Assembly (NCBI GenBank): GCA_027886185.1
Contig: WOAB01000606.1
Location: 124,001 to 188,000, forward strand
DNA from: Rheum nobile
Taxonomy: Eukaryota > Streptophyta > Magnoliopsida > Caryophyllales > Polygonaceae
Reading direction: 5' to 3'
Length of the DNA: 64,000 nt
Under the pieces are notes generated by a model, which did no database searches, was not told the DNA's origin, and saw nothing but the letters and a program-made list of their open reading frames with translations. Shown in pieces: positions 52,655 to 63,267 of this stretch (position 1 is the stretch's first letter; each line of letters opens with the position of its first letter). The position numbers and the translations under genes were made by a program.

Positions 52655-54691
52655 ATGTCTCAACCAAGCAAGTTTGAGCTCGGAATCTCCACCAACAAGC
52701 CACATCTCCGAAAGAAAGGAGAAGAAACATGGTGGGAAAAGTGCATGGAAAGCAACATCAAGACCAACGACTACCAATGTTGGAGGATAGTCGAAAATGG
52801 AGATGGCTATGTCGACCTCACCATGAAGGAAGAAGATTGGAAACCAGAACACTATGTTATCATGGAGAAGAATGCCAAGGCCAGGCAGTTCATCCTCAAT
52901 GGATTGGACAGAGAGGACATGGACAAGGTCATAGGAATCAAGACGGCCAAAGAGATGTGGAAAGCTCTCAAGGAGATGCATGAAGGAATTGAGGAACTAA
53001 AGCAAAGCAGAAAGTTCGCTTTGGAAGGAGAGTACCACACTTTCAAAATGATGGAAACTGAGACCATCTCAGAGTACTACTCCCGCTTCAACAGATTGAT
53101 TGGAAAGTTAACAGCGGCGGGAGTCGATCTTGATGAAGTCTCCAAGTCCCTAGTGGTCATCAATGGACTCAACTCCAAATTCACTCTTCTGAAGGGAATC
53201 ATGAAGAACACTCCAGGCATCCAATCCCTTCCCTTGACATAAATCATAGGGAAACTGGAGGTTGAAGAAGGAGAGCACACCAAAGCCAATACCGACAAGA
53301 AACTGGAGAAAGGAATTGCCCTCAAGATCTCCAAAGCCTTCTCTAGGCTCGAGATGAAGGAAGAGAACTCAGACCTTGAAGAAGAGGAGGACGAACTAAC
53401 AGCTCTCTTCACAAAGAACATCAAAAAATTCTTTGTGAAGGGAAGGTTCCAAAAGGGCAGTTCCTCTCACAATGGACCAAGAAGAGATCTCAAGGAAGTC
53501 TCCTGTTACGAGTGCAAGGAGAAGGGACACTACGCTAAGAACTGTCCCAACAAAGAAGAGTCCAAGGAAGAGGAAAGACCTCAAAGAAAGAAGGCTCTCG
53601 TAGCATCATGGGGAGAAGACTCAGATGAGGAACTGGATCTGAGTGGCTTCTCTAAAGGGAGATGTCTCATGGCAAAAGGAGACTCAAGCGACTCAAAAGA
53701 CCTTGAGGTAACTTCTGACGATCTCTTAAAATCCCTAGTTGATTGTGATAAGAAACAACTTCTTAAGATCATAAAGAAACTAGGAAAGGAAACCAGTTCC
53801 CTTCAACAGAAACTAGATGATTGTGAAGATGAAATTATTTGCTTGACTATCGAGAATTCTGTTTAGAGTAAGAAACTTGATGAAACTGAGAAAGACCTAG
53901 CTGAAACTCACTCCAAACTCATTGATATTAGAAATGTGCATGCTAGTCACCTTAAAATTTGCAAATCTTGTGATGAAACTAGCATAGACTCTGTCAAAGT
54001 TCCCTTGCATGCTAACCCACCTGGAAATGACATGCTTCAATCCATAATTGATAGGTTAGACATTCTCACTAATTCCATTAATGAAAAAATGATAAATCAA
54101 ACTGTTTTTGTGAGACAACGGTATGGAATAGGATATGTCAATAATAAAGGGAACAATGATGCTGAAGAAGAAAAGGCTAGGCGAGAACTTGTTGAGATGA
54201 ATGAGAATCTCATTATTGCTCCTGCCACTTCTCGTGATAGGAATCAATTCCTATCAGAGAAGATCATGGTCCTTGAGAATAAGGCTGAGGTTGCCAAACG
54301 TCTCAATGAAGGCTCTCAAAGTCCTAAGAAGGAACCAAAGGGAAAAGAAAAGATGGTTCCTGAAAACCAATGGTTCACCAATTCCTTTGCTCACAAAAGA
54401 TATATTGACATGGCCCATAACAAGGTTAGAAACAATGTTGATTTTAACAAAAGGAAAACTGAAAAACCTTTTAGGCCAAGAAAATGAAAATATGGACATG
54501 TTGTTTACAATCGTTTGTGTACCTACTGTGGTAATAATGGTCATTACAACACTGACTGTGCTAAGAAAAGGAACTTTGAAAAGGAGAAAAGTACTCATTA
54601 CCATGAAAGGAACCAGTTCCCTGGCTACTCACAGACTCAGAATGCTAATCCCCCCAGTAAAGCCAAGCTTCGCTGGGTTCAGAAATCTTAG
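52655..54691 (+). pseudogene. gag: Sirevirus B gag with three premature stops
   Basis: Same start (MSQPSKFEL) as the intact gag at 10,316-8,289 and about the same length, but interrupted at about 53,240 (TAA), 53,865 (TAG) and 54,485 (TGA). The capsid domain, first CCHC knuckle (CYECKEKGHYAKNC, about 53,503-53,544), coiled coil, and second knuckle (CTYCGNNGHYNTDC, about 54,518-54,559) can be seen; the second is complete here while it is mutated in Sirevirus A. The natural end is the TAG at 54,689-54,691, in frame with pol. Confidence 0.93.
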
Positions 54692-57600
54692 TTCCCTTGC
54701 GTGCAGAAAGAAGAGAGGCAACCCCAACTATGGTACATTGACAGTGGTTGCTCATGCCATATGACTGGAAGAAGAAATCAAATGACCTCTCTTCAACCTC
54801 TCCAAGGTGAAAACATATCCTTTGGAGACAAAAGCAAAGGGAAAATCTGTGGAATAGGAACTGTGAAACTCAACGACCACATTCAGGTAAACAAAGTTCA
54901 CCTTGTTGATAATCTTGGTTTTGATCTAATAAGTGTGTCTCAGCTGTGTGATCAAGGAGACAATGAAGTTAGATTCAGATCCAACGAATGTTCAGTCCTT
55001 GACTCCTCGGGACAAATCATCCTAAAAGGGAAAAGATTCAACAATGTCTACATAATTGATCCATCCTTTGTTCCCAAGGAGAAACTTTGTCTCTCAACTG
55101 TGAATGACCAAGCTGATTTGTGGCATCAACGCCTCGATCATACTAGCACCAAGCTGATTCAAAAGCTACACTCAAAGGAGCTAGTCAGAGGGCTGCCAAA
55201 GCTAAGTGGCACATCTAAGGAACTGTGCTCTGACTATGTAAAAGGGAAACAGGCTCGTAGTTCCTTCAAGTCCAAAAACATGGTAAGCACCTCAAGGCCT
55301 CTTGAACTCATCCACATGGATCTGTGTGGACCCATGAGAGTTCAGAGCCTAGGAGGGAACAGGTATATCTTTGTTCTTGTCGATGACTTCTCTCGCTTTA
55401 CTTGGACCATCTTTATTAAATCTAAGAGTGAAGTTATTGACCGATTTAAAGATCTGGTTCCCTTGTTAGAAAAATCTCTTGATTGTTCACTCAATGCTAT
55501 TCGGTCTGACCATGGTACCGAATTCGAAAATGGAGAATTTCTAACCTTTTGCAGTGAGCATGGAATTGATCACAACTTCTCTGCACCATACACTCCTCAA
55601 CAAAATGGCGTAGTGGAAAGGAAGAACAGAACTTTGGAAGACATGGCTCGGACTATGCTGATCTCAAGTGGACTCTCTCAATCATTTTGGGCTGAGGCGA
55701 TCAACACAGCTTGCTACATCATCAATCGAGCCATGCTTCGCCCAATCACAGAAAAGACACCCTATGAGCTCCTAAGAGGAAGAGTTCCCAACATCTCACA
55801 TCTGAGGGTGTTCGGATGCAAGTGCTTTGTGCACAACAATGGGAAGGACAATCTTGGCAAATTCGACCCAAGAAGTGATGAAGGAATCTTCATTGGATAC
55901 GCCTCGGGTAGCAAGGCGTACAAAGTCTTCAACAAAAGGACTAAAAAGGTAGAAGAAAGTGTTCATGTTATTTTTAATGAAAAATCACTTGGAAAGATTG
56001 TGCAGAACACCACCAATTCCTTTGAAGACCCGTTTCCCAAGTCATATCAAGAAGATCCAGATGAAGATGTCACTCCACCCAGTTCATGTCCTGCTGCTCG
56101 GAACCCTCCAATGGCTCCTCCACCAGTTCCCATGAATAATGAACAACAATCCATTTCTGGGAACCATGAGCATGACGACAACATCTGTGGAGACTTCAAT
56201 GACTCATCTTCCCACATGATCTTCAATGGAGAAGGTGATTCCAACCAGGAAGCTAAATGTTCAACTCAGAATGTCTTCACATCAAATGCCCTAGCTCCTA
56301 ACAGAGAAAGAAGAGTCATCAAGCCTCCAGTCAGGTTCGATCATCTAACCTTCTTTGCCTTCAATGCCTTTCTATCTATTGTGGAACCAAAGAACATAGG
56401 TGAGGCACTAAAGGATACAGACTGGATCCAAGCTATGCAAGAAGAGCTCCATCAGTTTGAAAGGAACACAGTGTGGCATCTAGTTCCCCGCCCCAAGGAT
56501 AAGCACATCATAGGAACTAGATGGGTTTTCAGAAACAAGCTAGATGATACAGGAGCGGTGATAAGGAACAAAGAAAAACTTGTTGCTCAAGGATACAATC
56601 AACAAGAAGGCATTGACTATGATGAAACCTATGCTCCAGTGGCAAGGATTGAAGCAATAAGGTTGTTGATTGCTTTCGCATCACACAAAGGGTTCAAGTT
56701 GTTCCAAATGGATGTAAAGACGGCCTTCCTAAATGGAATTCTTCAAAAAGAAGTCTATGTCAAGCAACCACCTGGTTTTGAAGACGATGATCATCCAGAC
56801 CATATCTACTTCTTAGACAAGGCATTGTACGGTCTCAAGCAAGCTCCCAGAGCTTGGTATGATCGTCTTGCCCAGTTCTTACTCTCAAATGGCTACAGGC
56901 GTAGAGTTATTGACAAAACTCTCTTCATCCTAGAAGAAGATGGTAACATCTTGGTGGTTCAAATTTATGTCGATGATATTATCTTTGGTTCCACTAACCT
57001 GTCCCTTGTAGACAAATTCAAAGACTTGATGAGCAGTGAATTTGAAATGAGTCTAATTGGGGAACTCACCTTCTTCCTCGGATTACAAATCACTCAAAAA
57101 GAAGATGGTATTCAAATCCACCAACAGAAGTATGTCAGGGAACTACTGAAGAAGTTCAAAATGGATTCATGCAAGCCTCTCTCCACTCCCATATCCACCA
57201 TTGCTCATTTGGATAAGGACCATTCGAGTCCTCTAGTGGAGGAGAAGCTCTATAGAGGTATGATAGGCTCACTCATGTACCTAACCGCTAGTCGCCCAGA
57301 CATTGTTTTTGCTGTTGGCTTGTGTGCCAGGTTCCAATCTTGTCCAAGAGAGACCCACTTGGCTGTTGTGAAGAGAATACTCCGATATTTCAAGGGAACT
57401 TATTCACTCTGTATTTGGTACCCCAAAGAATGTCCCTTTGAGCTGATGGGTTTCACTGATGCTGATTATGCTGGATACTTGGTGGATAGGAAGAGAACCT
57501 CTGGAATGGCACAGTTCCTAGGCCCTTGCCTTGTGTCATGGGGATCAAAGAAACAAGTCTCAGTCTCCCTCTCTACCACAGAATCCGAGTACATTGCGGT

Positions 57601-57910
57601 TGCCTCATGCTGTTCCCAACTTCTCTGGCTAAAGCAACAACTCGCGGACTTTGGTATGTCTTATGGCCCTCTTACTATTCTTTGTGATAACACTAGTGCC
57701 ATAATCATTTCTAAGAATCCTGTGCATCATACTCGTACCAAGCATATAGACATAAGACATCATTTTCTTAGAGATCATGTTGAGAAGGGAAACATCATTA
57801 TGAAATTTTGTAGAACTGAAGATCAGGTTGCAGATATATTCACCAAAGCCTTGAATAGAGTTCCCTTCGAGAACCTTAGATTAGAACTGGGAATGATTCC
57901 TATAAACTAG
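54692..57910 (+). CDS. pol: Sirevirus B Pol (protease-integrase-RT-RNase H), intact
   Basis: Continues the gag frame after a single TAG; no ATG is near the beginning, so translation would need stop-codon readthrough or another mechanism. About 1,072 codons without a break. Protease DSGCSCHMTG (about 54,740), integrase HHCC finger (LWHQRLDH...CSDYVKGK, where the usual second Cys is Tyr) and core (HMDLCGPM, IRSDHGTEF, QQNGVVERKNRTLEDM), RT (QMDVKTAFLNG, IYVDDIIFGSTN), and RNase H (GFTDADYAGYLVDRKRTSG, STTESEYIA, HIDIRHHFLRDHV) all appear. The Cys to Tyr change (integrase, about 55,235) would probably harm zinc binding, so an intact frame does not prove activity. Confidence 0.92.
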   Translation, partial: FPCVQKEERQPQLWYIDSGCSCHMTGRRNQMTSLQPLQGENISFGDKSKGKICGIGTVKLNDHIQVNKVHLVDNLGFDLISVSQLCDQGDNEVRFRSNECSVLDSSGQIILKGKRFNNVYIIDPSFVPKEKLCLSTVNDQADLWHQRLDHTSTKLIQKLHSKELVRGLPKLSGTSKELCSDYVKGKQARSSFKSKNMVSTSRPLELIHMDLCGPMRVQSLGGNRYIFVLVDDFSRFTWTIFIKSKSEVIDRFKDLVPLLEKSLDCSLNAIRSDHGTEFENGEFLTFCSEHGIDHNFSAPYTPQQNGVVERKNRTLEDMARTMLISSGLSQSFWAEAINTACYIINRAMLRPITEKTPYELLRGRVPNISHLRVFGCKCFVHNNGKDNLGKFDPRSDEGIFIGYASGSKAYKVFNKRTKKVEESVHVIFNEKSLGKIVQNTTNSFEDPFPKSYQEDPDEDVTPPSSCPAARNPPMAPPPVPMNNEQQSISGNHEHDDNICGDFNDSSSHMIFNGEGDSNQEAKCSTQNVFTSNALAPNRERRVIKPPVRFDHLTFFAFNAFLSIVEPKNIGEALKDTDWIQAMQEELHQFERNTVWHLVPRPKDKHIIGTRWVFRNKLDDTGAVIRNKEKLVAQGYNQQEGIDYDETYAPVARIEAIRLLIAFASHKGFKLFQMDVKTAFLNGILQKEVYVKQPPGFEDDDHPDHIYFLDKALYGLKQAPRAWYDRLAQFLLSNGYRRRVIDKTLFILEEDGNILVVQIYVDDIIFGSTNLSLVDKFKDLMSSEFEMSLIGELTFFLGLQITQKEDGIQIHQQKYVRELLKKFKMDSCKPLSTPISTIAHLDKDHSSPLVEEKLYRGMIGSLMYLTASRPDIVFAVGLCARFQSCPRETHLAVVKRILRYFKGTYSLCIWYPKECPFELMGFTDADYAGYLVDRKRTSGMAQFLGPCLVSWGSKKQVSVSLSTTESEYIAVASCCSQLLWLKQQLADFGMSYGPLTILCDNTSAIIISKNPVHHTRTKHIDIRHHFLRDHVEKGNIIMKFCRTEDQVADIFTKALNRVPFENLRLELGMIPIN

Positions 57911-58747
57911 CAGTTCCTTTAGTTTAAAGTTTCTCTCCAGTTCCCTTGATTGACTAGTTCAGAACTCTTTACTTGTCTTTATCTTGGAATCTTTGTGTCA
58001 TTTCTCTTGCGTTAGACCCTCATATTCATAATGGTTTCTCAAAAGGCTTTGACAAATTTTTCTAGTTCTTCTCCTTGGTTGTTCATCTCTTATTAAAATT
58101 CAATCATTGTCCAAGCTTCTTTGTTGGCTCAAAAGTCACAATATGATCATCTCTCTAACCCAACAATACAAGCCTAAATGATGATTGTGTACTATGACCC
58201 TCCATCGCCTCATTACACAATCTATTTCCCTATGATCCTCTTCTTAACCCTCTCTGGGAACTAGTGTGTAATGCGATAAATGGCCTTCCTTGATTCCTTG
58301 TATGGGAACGTACTTTTCGGTTCCATGTTTTTAAACCCACATCAAAGTTCCCATATATCCCTCTAGCACACTAAAAATATCGCCAGAAAGGAACTAGGAT
58401 GGGCTACCCCTTAAACGGCTAGTAAGAGAATTGCTCCTCCCAAGACAGTATTTATGGCAAATCTCACAGCGTCAGAGACGTCTTCTCAGCCTTGAACAGT
58501 TGCCATTTTTTAGCATCTAATCTTTGAATTTGTGACCGTTGCAAAGGCGCAAAAGCTTCAAGAAAATTAGCCGTTTCAACTCTTCAGAGTTCCCAGAAAT
58601 ATCTCCAATGGCTTGATTCTCAACGGCTCCATAATTGCTCAAGGATTATTTAAGGTTTCCTGTTTGATTGAGCCAAGCACTCTATTCTCTCACGCCTTCT
58701 CTCAATCTCATGTTCACCTGTCTCTCTCAAAACACAAAGCTCCTTAA
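57911..58747 (+). other. Sirevirus B spacer after pol
   Basis: Non-coding, matches 4,249-5,076 inverted. Confidence 0.7.
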
Positions 58748-58878
58748 ATGGCCAAGAAAAACCTCAATCTTAACCTTGCTCAATTGGAGGTAATCAGGCC
58801 GATAAGATGACAACAGGCCAAGATGAAGAAACTATAGAAAAGAAGGAAACTGAAGAGGAGGCCACTACGCTGCTATAG
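58748..58878 (+). pseudogene. Remnant of the Sirevirus downstream ORF
   Basis: Starts ATGGCCAAGAAAAACC in the position of the downstream ORF start of Sirevirus A (4,248) and reaches its C-terminus (the EEATTLL-type end near 58,855-58,875) after only 131 bp, compared with about 1.6 kb in A. A stop follows within about 20 codons. The central PF20167-like part is deleted. Confidence 0.75.
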
Positions 58879-59431
58879 GAACGTCTCTCCTAGTTCCCAG
58901 TGCTATAACATCACAGTGTGCTAGTAGTTCCCTAGGGTCCTACTCCCCTCTTCTATCCTTATTTTGTCTAATGTCAAGTTGGTTGTGCTCTTTTGTTTCT
59001 CTTTCCACTATGCATCTCTGGGCAATGCACTTGACTTTAATGATTAATGAACTCTTATGGTAATGTTTCTAATACATCATTTGTCTTTGCCTTAAGTTTC
59101 TATTATGGTCACTGTCATGGGTTTAACGCAAATTGTTTATTTCACATTGATATCCTATACTTGATAAGTAACTTGATCTTTTCGATGATGTCAAAAGGGG
59201 GAAGAATGGATAGGAACCTTGAATTATTGAAACTACTGGATTTATAGGAAATCTGAACCCGTTCTATTTCTGAGGGGGAACTTGAATAACTTAGTTCATT
59301 TGCTTAGGGGGAATTTGCAACTATTGAATGTTCTATCATTATTTAATAAAGTTGTAAATCTCTTAGCTCAACTGTTCTCATGAATTTCATGTCCTTATTA
59401 TGTTGTCAGGTTCCTTATATTTGTCATCATC
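58879..59431 (+). other. Sirevirus B 3' untranslated region with repeated purine tracts
   Basis: Non-coding. Purine tracts: TCAAAAGGGGGAAG (59,191-59,204), preceded by GATGATG; TGAGGGGGAA (59,271-59,280); CTTAGGGGGAA (59,303-59,313). A repeated set of such tracts before the 3' LTR is a Sirevirus mark. Confidence 0.8.
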
Positions 59432-59445
59432 AAAAAGGGGGAAAT
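59432..59445 (+). other. Sirevirus B terminal polypurine tract
   Basis: AAAAAGGGGGAAAT directly precedes the LTR start at 59,446. Confidence 0.9.
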
Positions 59446-60572
59446 TGTTAGGAAACGGAACTCTGGAACTTCAGTTCCCCTGAGAGTTCCTTTTCTCAGT
59501 TTCTCTACTTTTGAAGATGGCAAATATTATGATACTAATGTTTTATCTCAAAGATGTGCTTTAAGGAACCACAGGAATATACCGAAGGCAAGAAAGTCAA
59601 ACAAGACAAGAGAACCAAAGGAACAAGACAAAGGAAGGAACCTAGAGGAACCCAGGTGTGCCCAGAAACGTAGCATGCAAGGTTGCGATTCCCAAGAAAT
59701 CTAGGAACACCAAACCTCGGACAAAAGGAGGTGAAAGCGACTTGAGAGAAGCTTCCAAAAGCCTGCCACCATCCAAGAGCAAGACTCCAAGACACCTAGA
59801 ACGCCGAACCTCGGACAAAGAAAAGTGAAAGCGACAGGACATGGAAACTGTCGCTGTCCAGAAGTCAGTTCCCAAGCGCCTAAAGTGTTGAACCTCTGAC
59901 AAAGGAAGTTGGAGAACGACTTGGCTGAAAAGGTTGACTAACCTAGAAGGATTCTGAGCTGCCTAGGTTGTTTGCACATGCCAAGAACAACGTGGACCAA
60001 GGAGAACCACTGATCCTAGGGCAAGCTCAATCTGTGGGAACCCAGAGAGGATCAAGCTGCGAAGAATCCTCTATAAAAGGAAGACTAACTCAAAGGTTAT
60101 CTTCATGCACTGAAATACGAATCACACTCATTAGCAAATATCAAGTGTGAACCTTCAAACAAGATCATCAAAGCAAACCGAGATCAAGAGGAACCAGTCA
60201 AGGAAGAGAAGAGCTGAGTGCTAAGTTTCTGTGATTGTAAGTGATAGTTCCTAGGTGCGAAGGTTTGTTTCTTGGATTAATTGTTGATTGTGTTAAGTTA
60301 TCTAGGATTGCCTAATTGTGTGTAAGGCAAAGAAACTGTGTGTTTGTTCCTAGGATAAGCTGTAACCAAAAGAGATAAGAAATCAAGAAGTAGACCTTGA
60401 AATCCTTTCGAAAGAAAGGTAGTGGTTTTTATCCTGGATTGCTAGTTGGCAATCAAAGGTTTCCACTATAAGGAACTTGTTATTTGTTTGATTGTTTATT
60501 TCCGCTGCGAAGGGAACTTAGAATTCATATTCTGAGTTCCTTAAGTTATTTTCTAACAATCACGATCCTACA
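59446..60572 (+). repeat. Sirevirus B 3' LTR
   Basis: 1,127 bp; TATAAAA box at 60,072-60,078. Right edge CCTACA, then TSD TGACC (60,573-60,577). A long ORF crossing the right edge is an accident of the LTR reading into the Tekay frame. Confidence 0.95.
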
Positions 60573-60577
60573 TGACC
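60573..60577. repeat. Sirevirus B target-site duplication, right copy
   Basis: TGACC, identical to 51,513-51,517. Confidence 0.95.
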
Positions 60578-61035
60578 CGAAGCGTAGGAATGTTGAATTC
60601 GAGGTTGGTGACAAAGTGTTTGTCAAGGTGTCACCATCCAAAGGTGTGTTCAGATTTGGTAAGCGTGGGAAGCTTAACCCTCGCTACGTGGGACCATTTG
60701 AGATCCTTGATAGGGTGGGATCTCTAGCGTACCGTTTGGCATTGCCGCCATCGGCACATCCAGTGCACAACGTGTTCCACGTATCCTTGTTGAGGAAATA
60801 TGTGCCAGATGAATCTCATGTGCTGAGTTATGAAGACATCGAGATCCAGGCAAATGGCACCTATGAGGAGATACCTGTGCGTATTCTCGAGCGTTGTGAG
60901 AAGCAGCTACGCAACAAGGTGGTACCGTTGGTACGAATTTTGTGGTCCAAGTCAGGAACCGAAGAGGTTACTTGGGAGACTTGGGAAACTGAAGAGGATA
61001 TGCTTAGACGCTTTCCCGAGTTGTTTTCGGCCTAG
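60578..61035 (+). pseudogene. pol: Tekay integrase C-terminus with chromodomain (continuation)
   Basis: Continues the polyprotein cut at 51,512. FEVGDKVFVKVSP and the module RYVGPFEILDRVGSLAYRL are the GPF/Y-type domain of chromovirus integrases. HPVHNVFHVSLLRKYVPDESHV leads into a chromodomain-like end (ILERCEKQLRNK, VRILWSKSGTEEVTWE, MLRRFPELF). The aromatic-cage region is partly preserved. In chromoviruses this domain guides integration to certain chromatin. The stop TAG is at 61,033-61,035. Confidence 0.93.
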
Positions 61036-61067
61036 AATAGCCAAGTTTCGGGGTCGAAACTTCTTTT

Positions 61068-61080
61068 AAGGGGGAAGTAA
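61068..61080 (+). other. Tekay polypurine tract
   Basis: AAGGGGGAAGTAA immediately before the 3' LTR start at 61,081. Confidence 0.88.
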
Positions 61081-63262
61081 TGTAATATCCCTCATTTTAT
61101 AAGGATATTTTGGAATTTTTCCAACTCCTGTATTACAAGTCGGATTAATTTTAGGGAGGTTTGGACATTCTATAAATTGTTTGATCTCTGTAATATTTTT
61201 CTGAGTAATATAAAATACAGTTGACGTATGTTCAAGGTTAAATAGTCATTCGTGTACGAATATATTTAACCCGGAGTTAAGATATTTAACCCAAGATTTA
61301 AAACGGACAAAAGGGTGAAAAATGGCCTTGACCGCACCCCGCGGTCAAGTGGCCGCACCCGCGGCGAGGACCAGTTCTGAAGCGATCAGGTGAGGCGGTC
61401 ACTGGACGCCACCGCACCCTGCCGCACCCCGTGGTGGGATATTTTTCTTCGGCATCGTTATCCTCTTCCCCTGCAAGTGGCGCCGGTTGTCAGGCCTAGC
61501 CTCGCCTAGCCTCCCTTGCTGGTCTCCTGCTTGTTCCCTGCTTGGGGAGCTCTTGGTTGGCTATAAAAGGGGTCGAAATCAGAAAGGGAAGGAGCGTCAT
61601 CTTCCTCCTCTGTTTTCTCATCTCAAAATCTCCATTGAAACCAAGCTTTTGAGCTTTGTTTGAGAAGGTGGTCGAACCCCCCTTTGAGTGTTTACAAGGG
61701 TACTCACAAGTAGTATTTGAAGGTGCAAGGAGTATTAAGATCAAACCCCAAACGAGTCGAGTTGGCTGAGTTTTCTGAACCTTGTTGTCGAAGCCTTCGC
61801 CACTATGACCCCACCGCACCCGCGGTAAGAGCTCCACCGCACCCGCGGCGAGTTGTCCGTGTGTGTGTGTTCTTGGGAGTTGTAGTCTTGAGTGAGGCTC
61901 GGTTCCTTCGATTCTTTTCGTATTCTTTTAGATTCATATTTGTGGATATTGAATCTAACTTAGGATCTCGTTATGGGTTGTTTCTTAGGGATTTTTAATC
62001 CGAGATCTATCCCAGTTCCAGATCCAGGAACCCGACGTTTCTAAGCTTTGTTCGAGCTCGACTAATCTAAGGCAAGTGGCGGTTCGCTCTTGCTCATCAT
62101 TCCATATTTCAATTAATTATCAATTGTTTAGTTGTTAATTAATTTGGGATGATTTATTGATTTATTGTTCATTGGGAACAACTTTGTTAATAATTGATTA
62201 AAAGATGATATTATACTAGGTTGTATATCTTCTAGAACAACGCTAGTATAAACATATGTTTATGATGTTGGCCATGTTGGCTTTGATGTGGACTATTACT
62301 GTGTTGAACTGTTAGTTAGCACGAGTTTCGTAGGAACGCTTGGACTTTGCGAGGTCCATTCGTTTCTTTATAACTTGGCAAATAACAGGGCGATCAAGAC
62401 CCTCTGCCAAACTTTCTGGTCATGACCAACCGTGATATGGATATAGAGGCTTGGACTCTGCGATGTGGATATAAAAGCTTATAACGTGATGTGGGTTTTG
62501 GAATTAAATAAGATAAGTGCCGTTAGTCGCACATAACTAATATACCTTCGGCGAGTAGTGCCGCTAGGCGATAGTGCAGCTAGGAAAACTCGTCTTATCT
62601 TTTAAATCGCTCGTATGCGATACTGTGATTCAGTGATTAATTAAGGTTCCCAACATTTGTCATGTTTCCGATAAGGCTCATTTCGTTGGAGTCTTCTTTT
62701 GGGATTGATTGTTGTGAGACTCGGTCTCCAGAATCTTCTCTTGATCATGTCTTTTTATGTATTCCAGTAAGGAGTATGGTGGTTGACTATCGTTATCGAC
62801 TGTTATTCGAGAGACGATGAGTCTAACCTAATACGACTACTTCGAACCACTCTGCTTTGTACCCCTTGCTTGGTCTTTCATTAGACTAACCAATCGTAAT
62901 TGTTCTCTACATGGTTGGCTGGTGTCATCCATTCGATTCGGCACATCAAATAAATTGCGGATCCGAGAAGGCTAGAACGACTATAAAGGCGAACGATGTT
63001 TTTGTTGTTATTTTAAGACTTCCGCTGTGCTAATTATGTTTTGTATTTAAGACTTCCGCTGTAATAATTCTGATAATGTATTTTGATGTATTTGGAATTA
63101 TGTTGTAATTCCGAGACTTGGTTTTAATGGAAGTTATGATATGTTGTATCATAACTGTGGTTTAATGATTTATATCAACTGGAAAAGCCTTGGGTGACAT
63201 CGGACACTACGTCTGAGGTCACTGGCGGTAATACTTTCAAGAGGTTATTTGGGGGTGTTACA
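61081..63262 (+). repeat. Tekay 3' LTR
   Basis: 2,182 bp, near-identical to 43,841-45,986. It has an extra GC-rich motif (61,814-61,851 carries two motifs where the 5' LTR has one) and a short insertion near 62,560. Confidence 0.94.
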
Positions 63263-63267
63263 ATATC
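63263..63267. repeat. Tekay target-site duplication, right copy
   Basis: ATATC, identical to 43,836-43,840. Confidence 0.93.

Larger units (their letters stand above)
51518..60572 (+). mobile_element. Sirevirus B: complete copia element inserted in Tekay integrase
   Basis: 9,055 bp with two nearly equal LTRs, gag, pol, a remnant of the downstream ORF, several polypurine tracts and a perfect 5-bp TSD. It is about 1.5 kb shorter than Sirevirus A, mostly through loss of the downstream ORF. It lacks the primer-binding site, so even with an intact pol it could not start its own reverse transcription. Counting by eye, its LTRs differ at about a dozen positions in the first 270 bp, so it is not a very recent insertion. 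Confidence 0.96.
43841..63262 (+). mobile_element. Tekay/Del-type chromovirus (Ty3/gypsy), split by Sirevirus B
   Basis: LTRs of 2,146 and 2,182 bp surround an internal part with primer-binding site, an extra ORF, gag, protease, RT, RNase H, integrase and a chromodomain; without Sirevirus B the element is about 10.36 kb. Perfect TSDs ATATC are at 43,836-43,840 and 63,263-63,267. The integrase GPF-type domain followed by a C-terminal chromodomain-like segment identifies it as a chromovirus; length and LTR size fit Tekay/Del. Confidence 0.94.

Noticed and set aside
52620..52660. The 40-bp difference at the Sirevirus primer-binding site as a spliced intron
   Set aside because: No alignment of the gap gives GT...AG ends; TTG microhomology explains it better as a deletion.
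52556..53242. Gag start upstream at 52,556 in Sirevirus B
   Set aside because: The extension runs through the LTR end; the copy at 10,316 shows the true start at the MSQPSKFEL ATG (52,655).
60484..61035. ORF that fuses LTR sequence to an integrase/chromodomain end
   Set aside because: The first 29 codons are Sirevirus B LTR and the rest is the Tekay integrase tail; the fusion is an accident of the insertion and not a gene.
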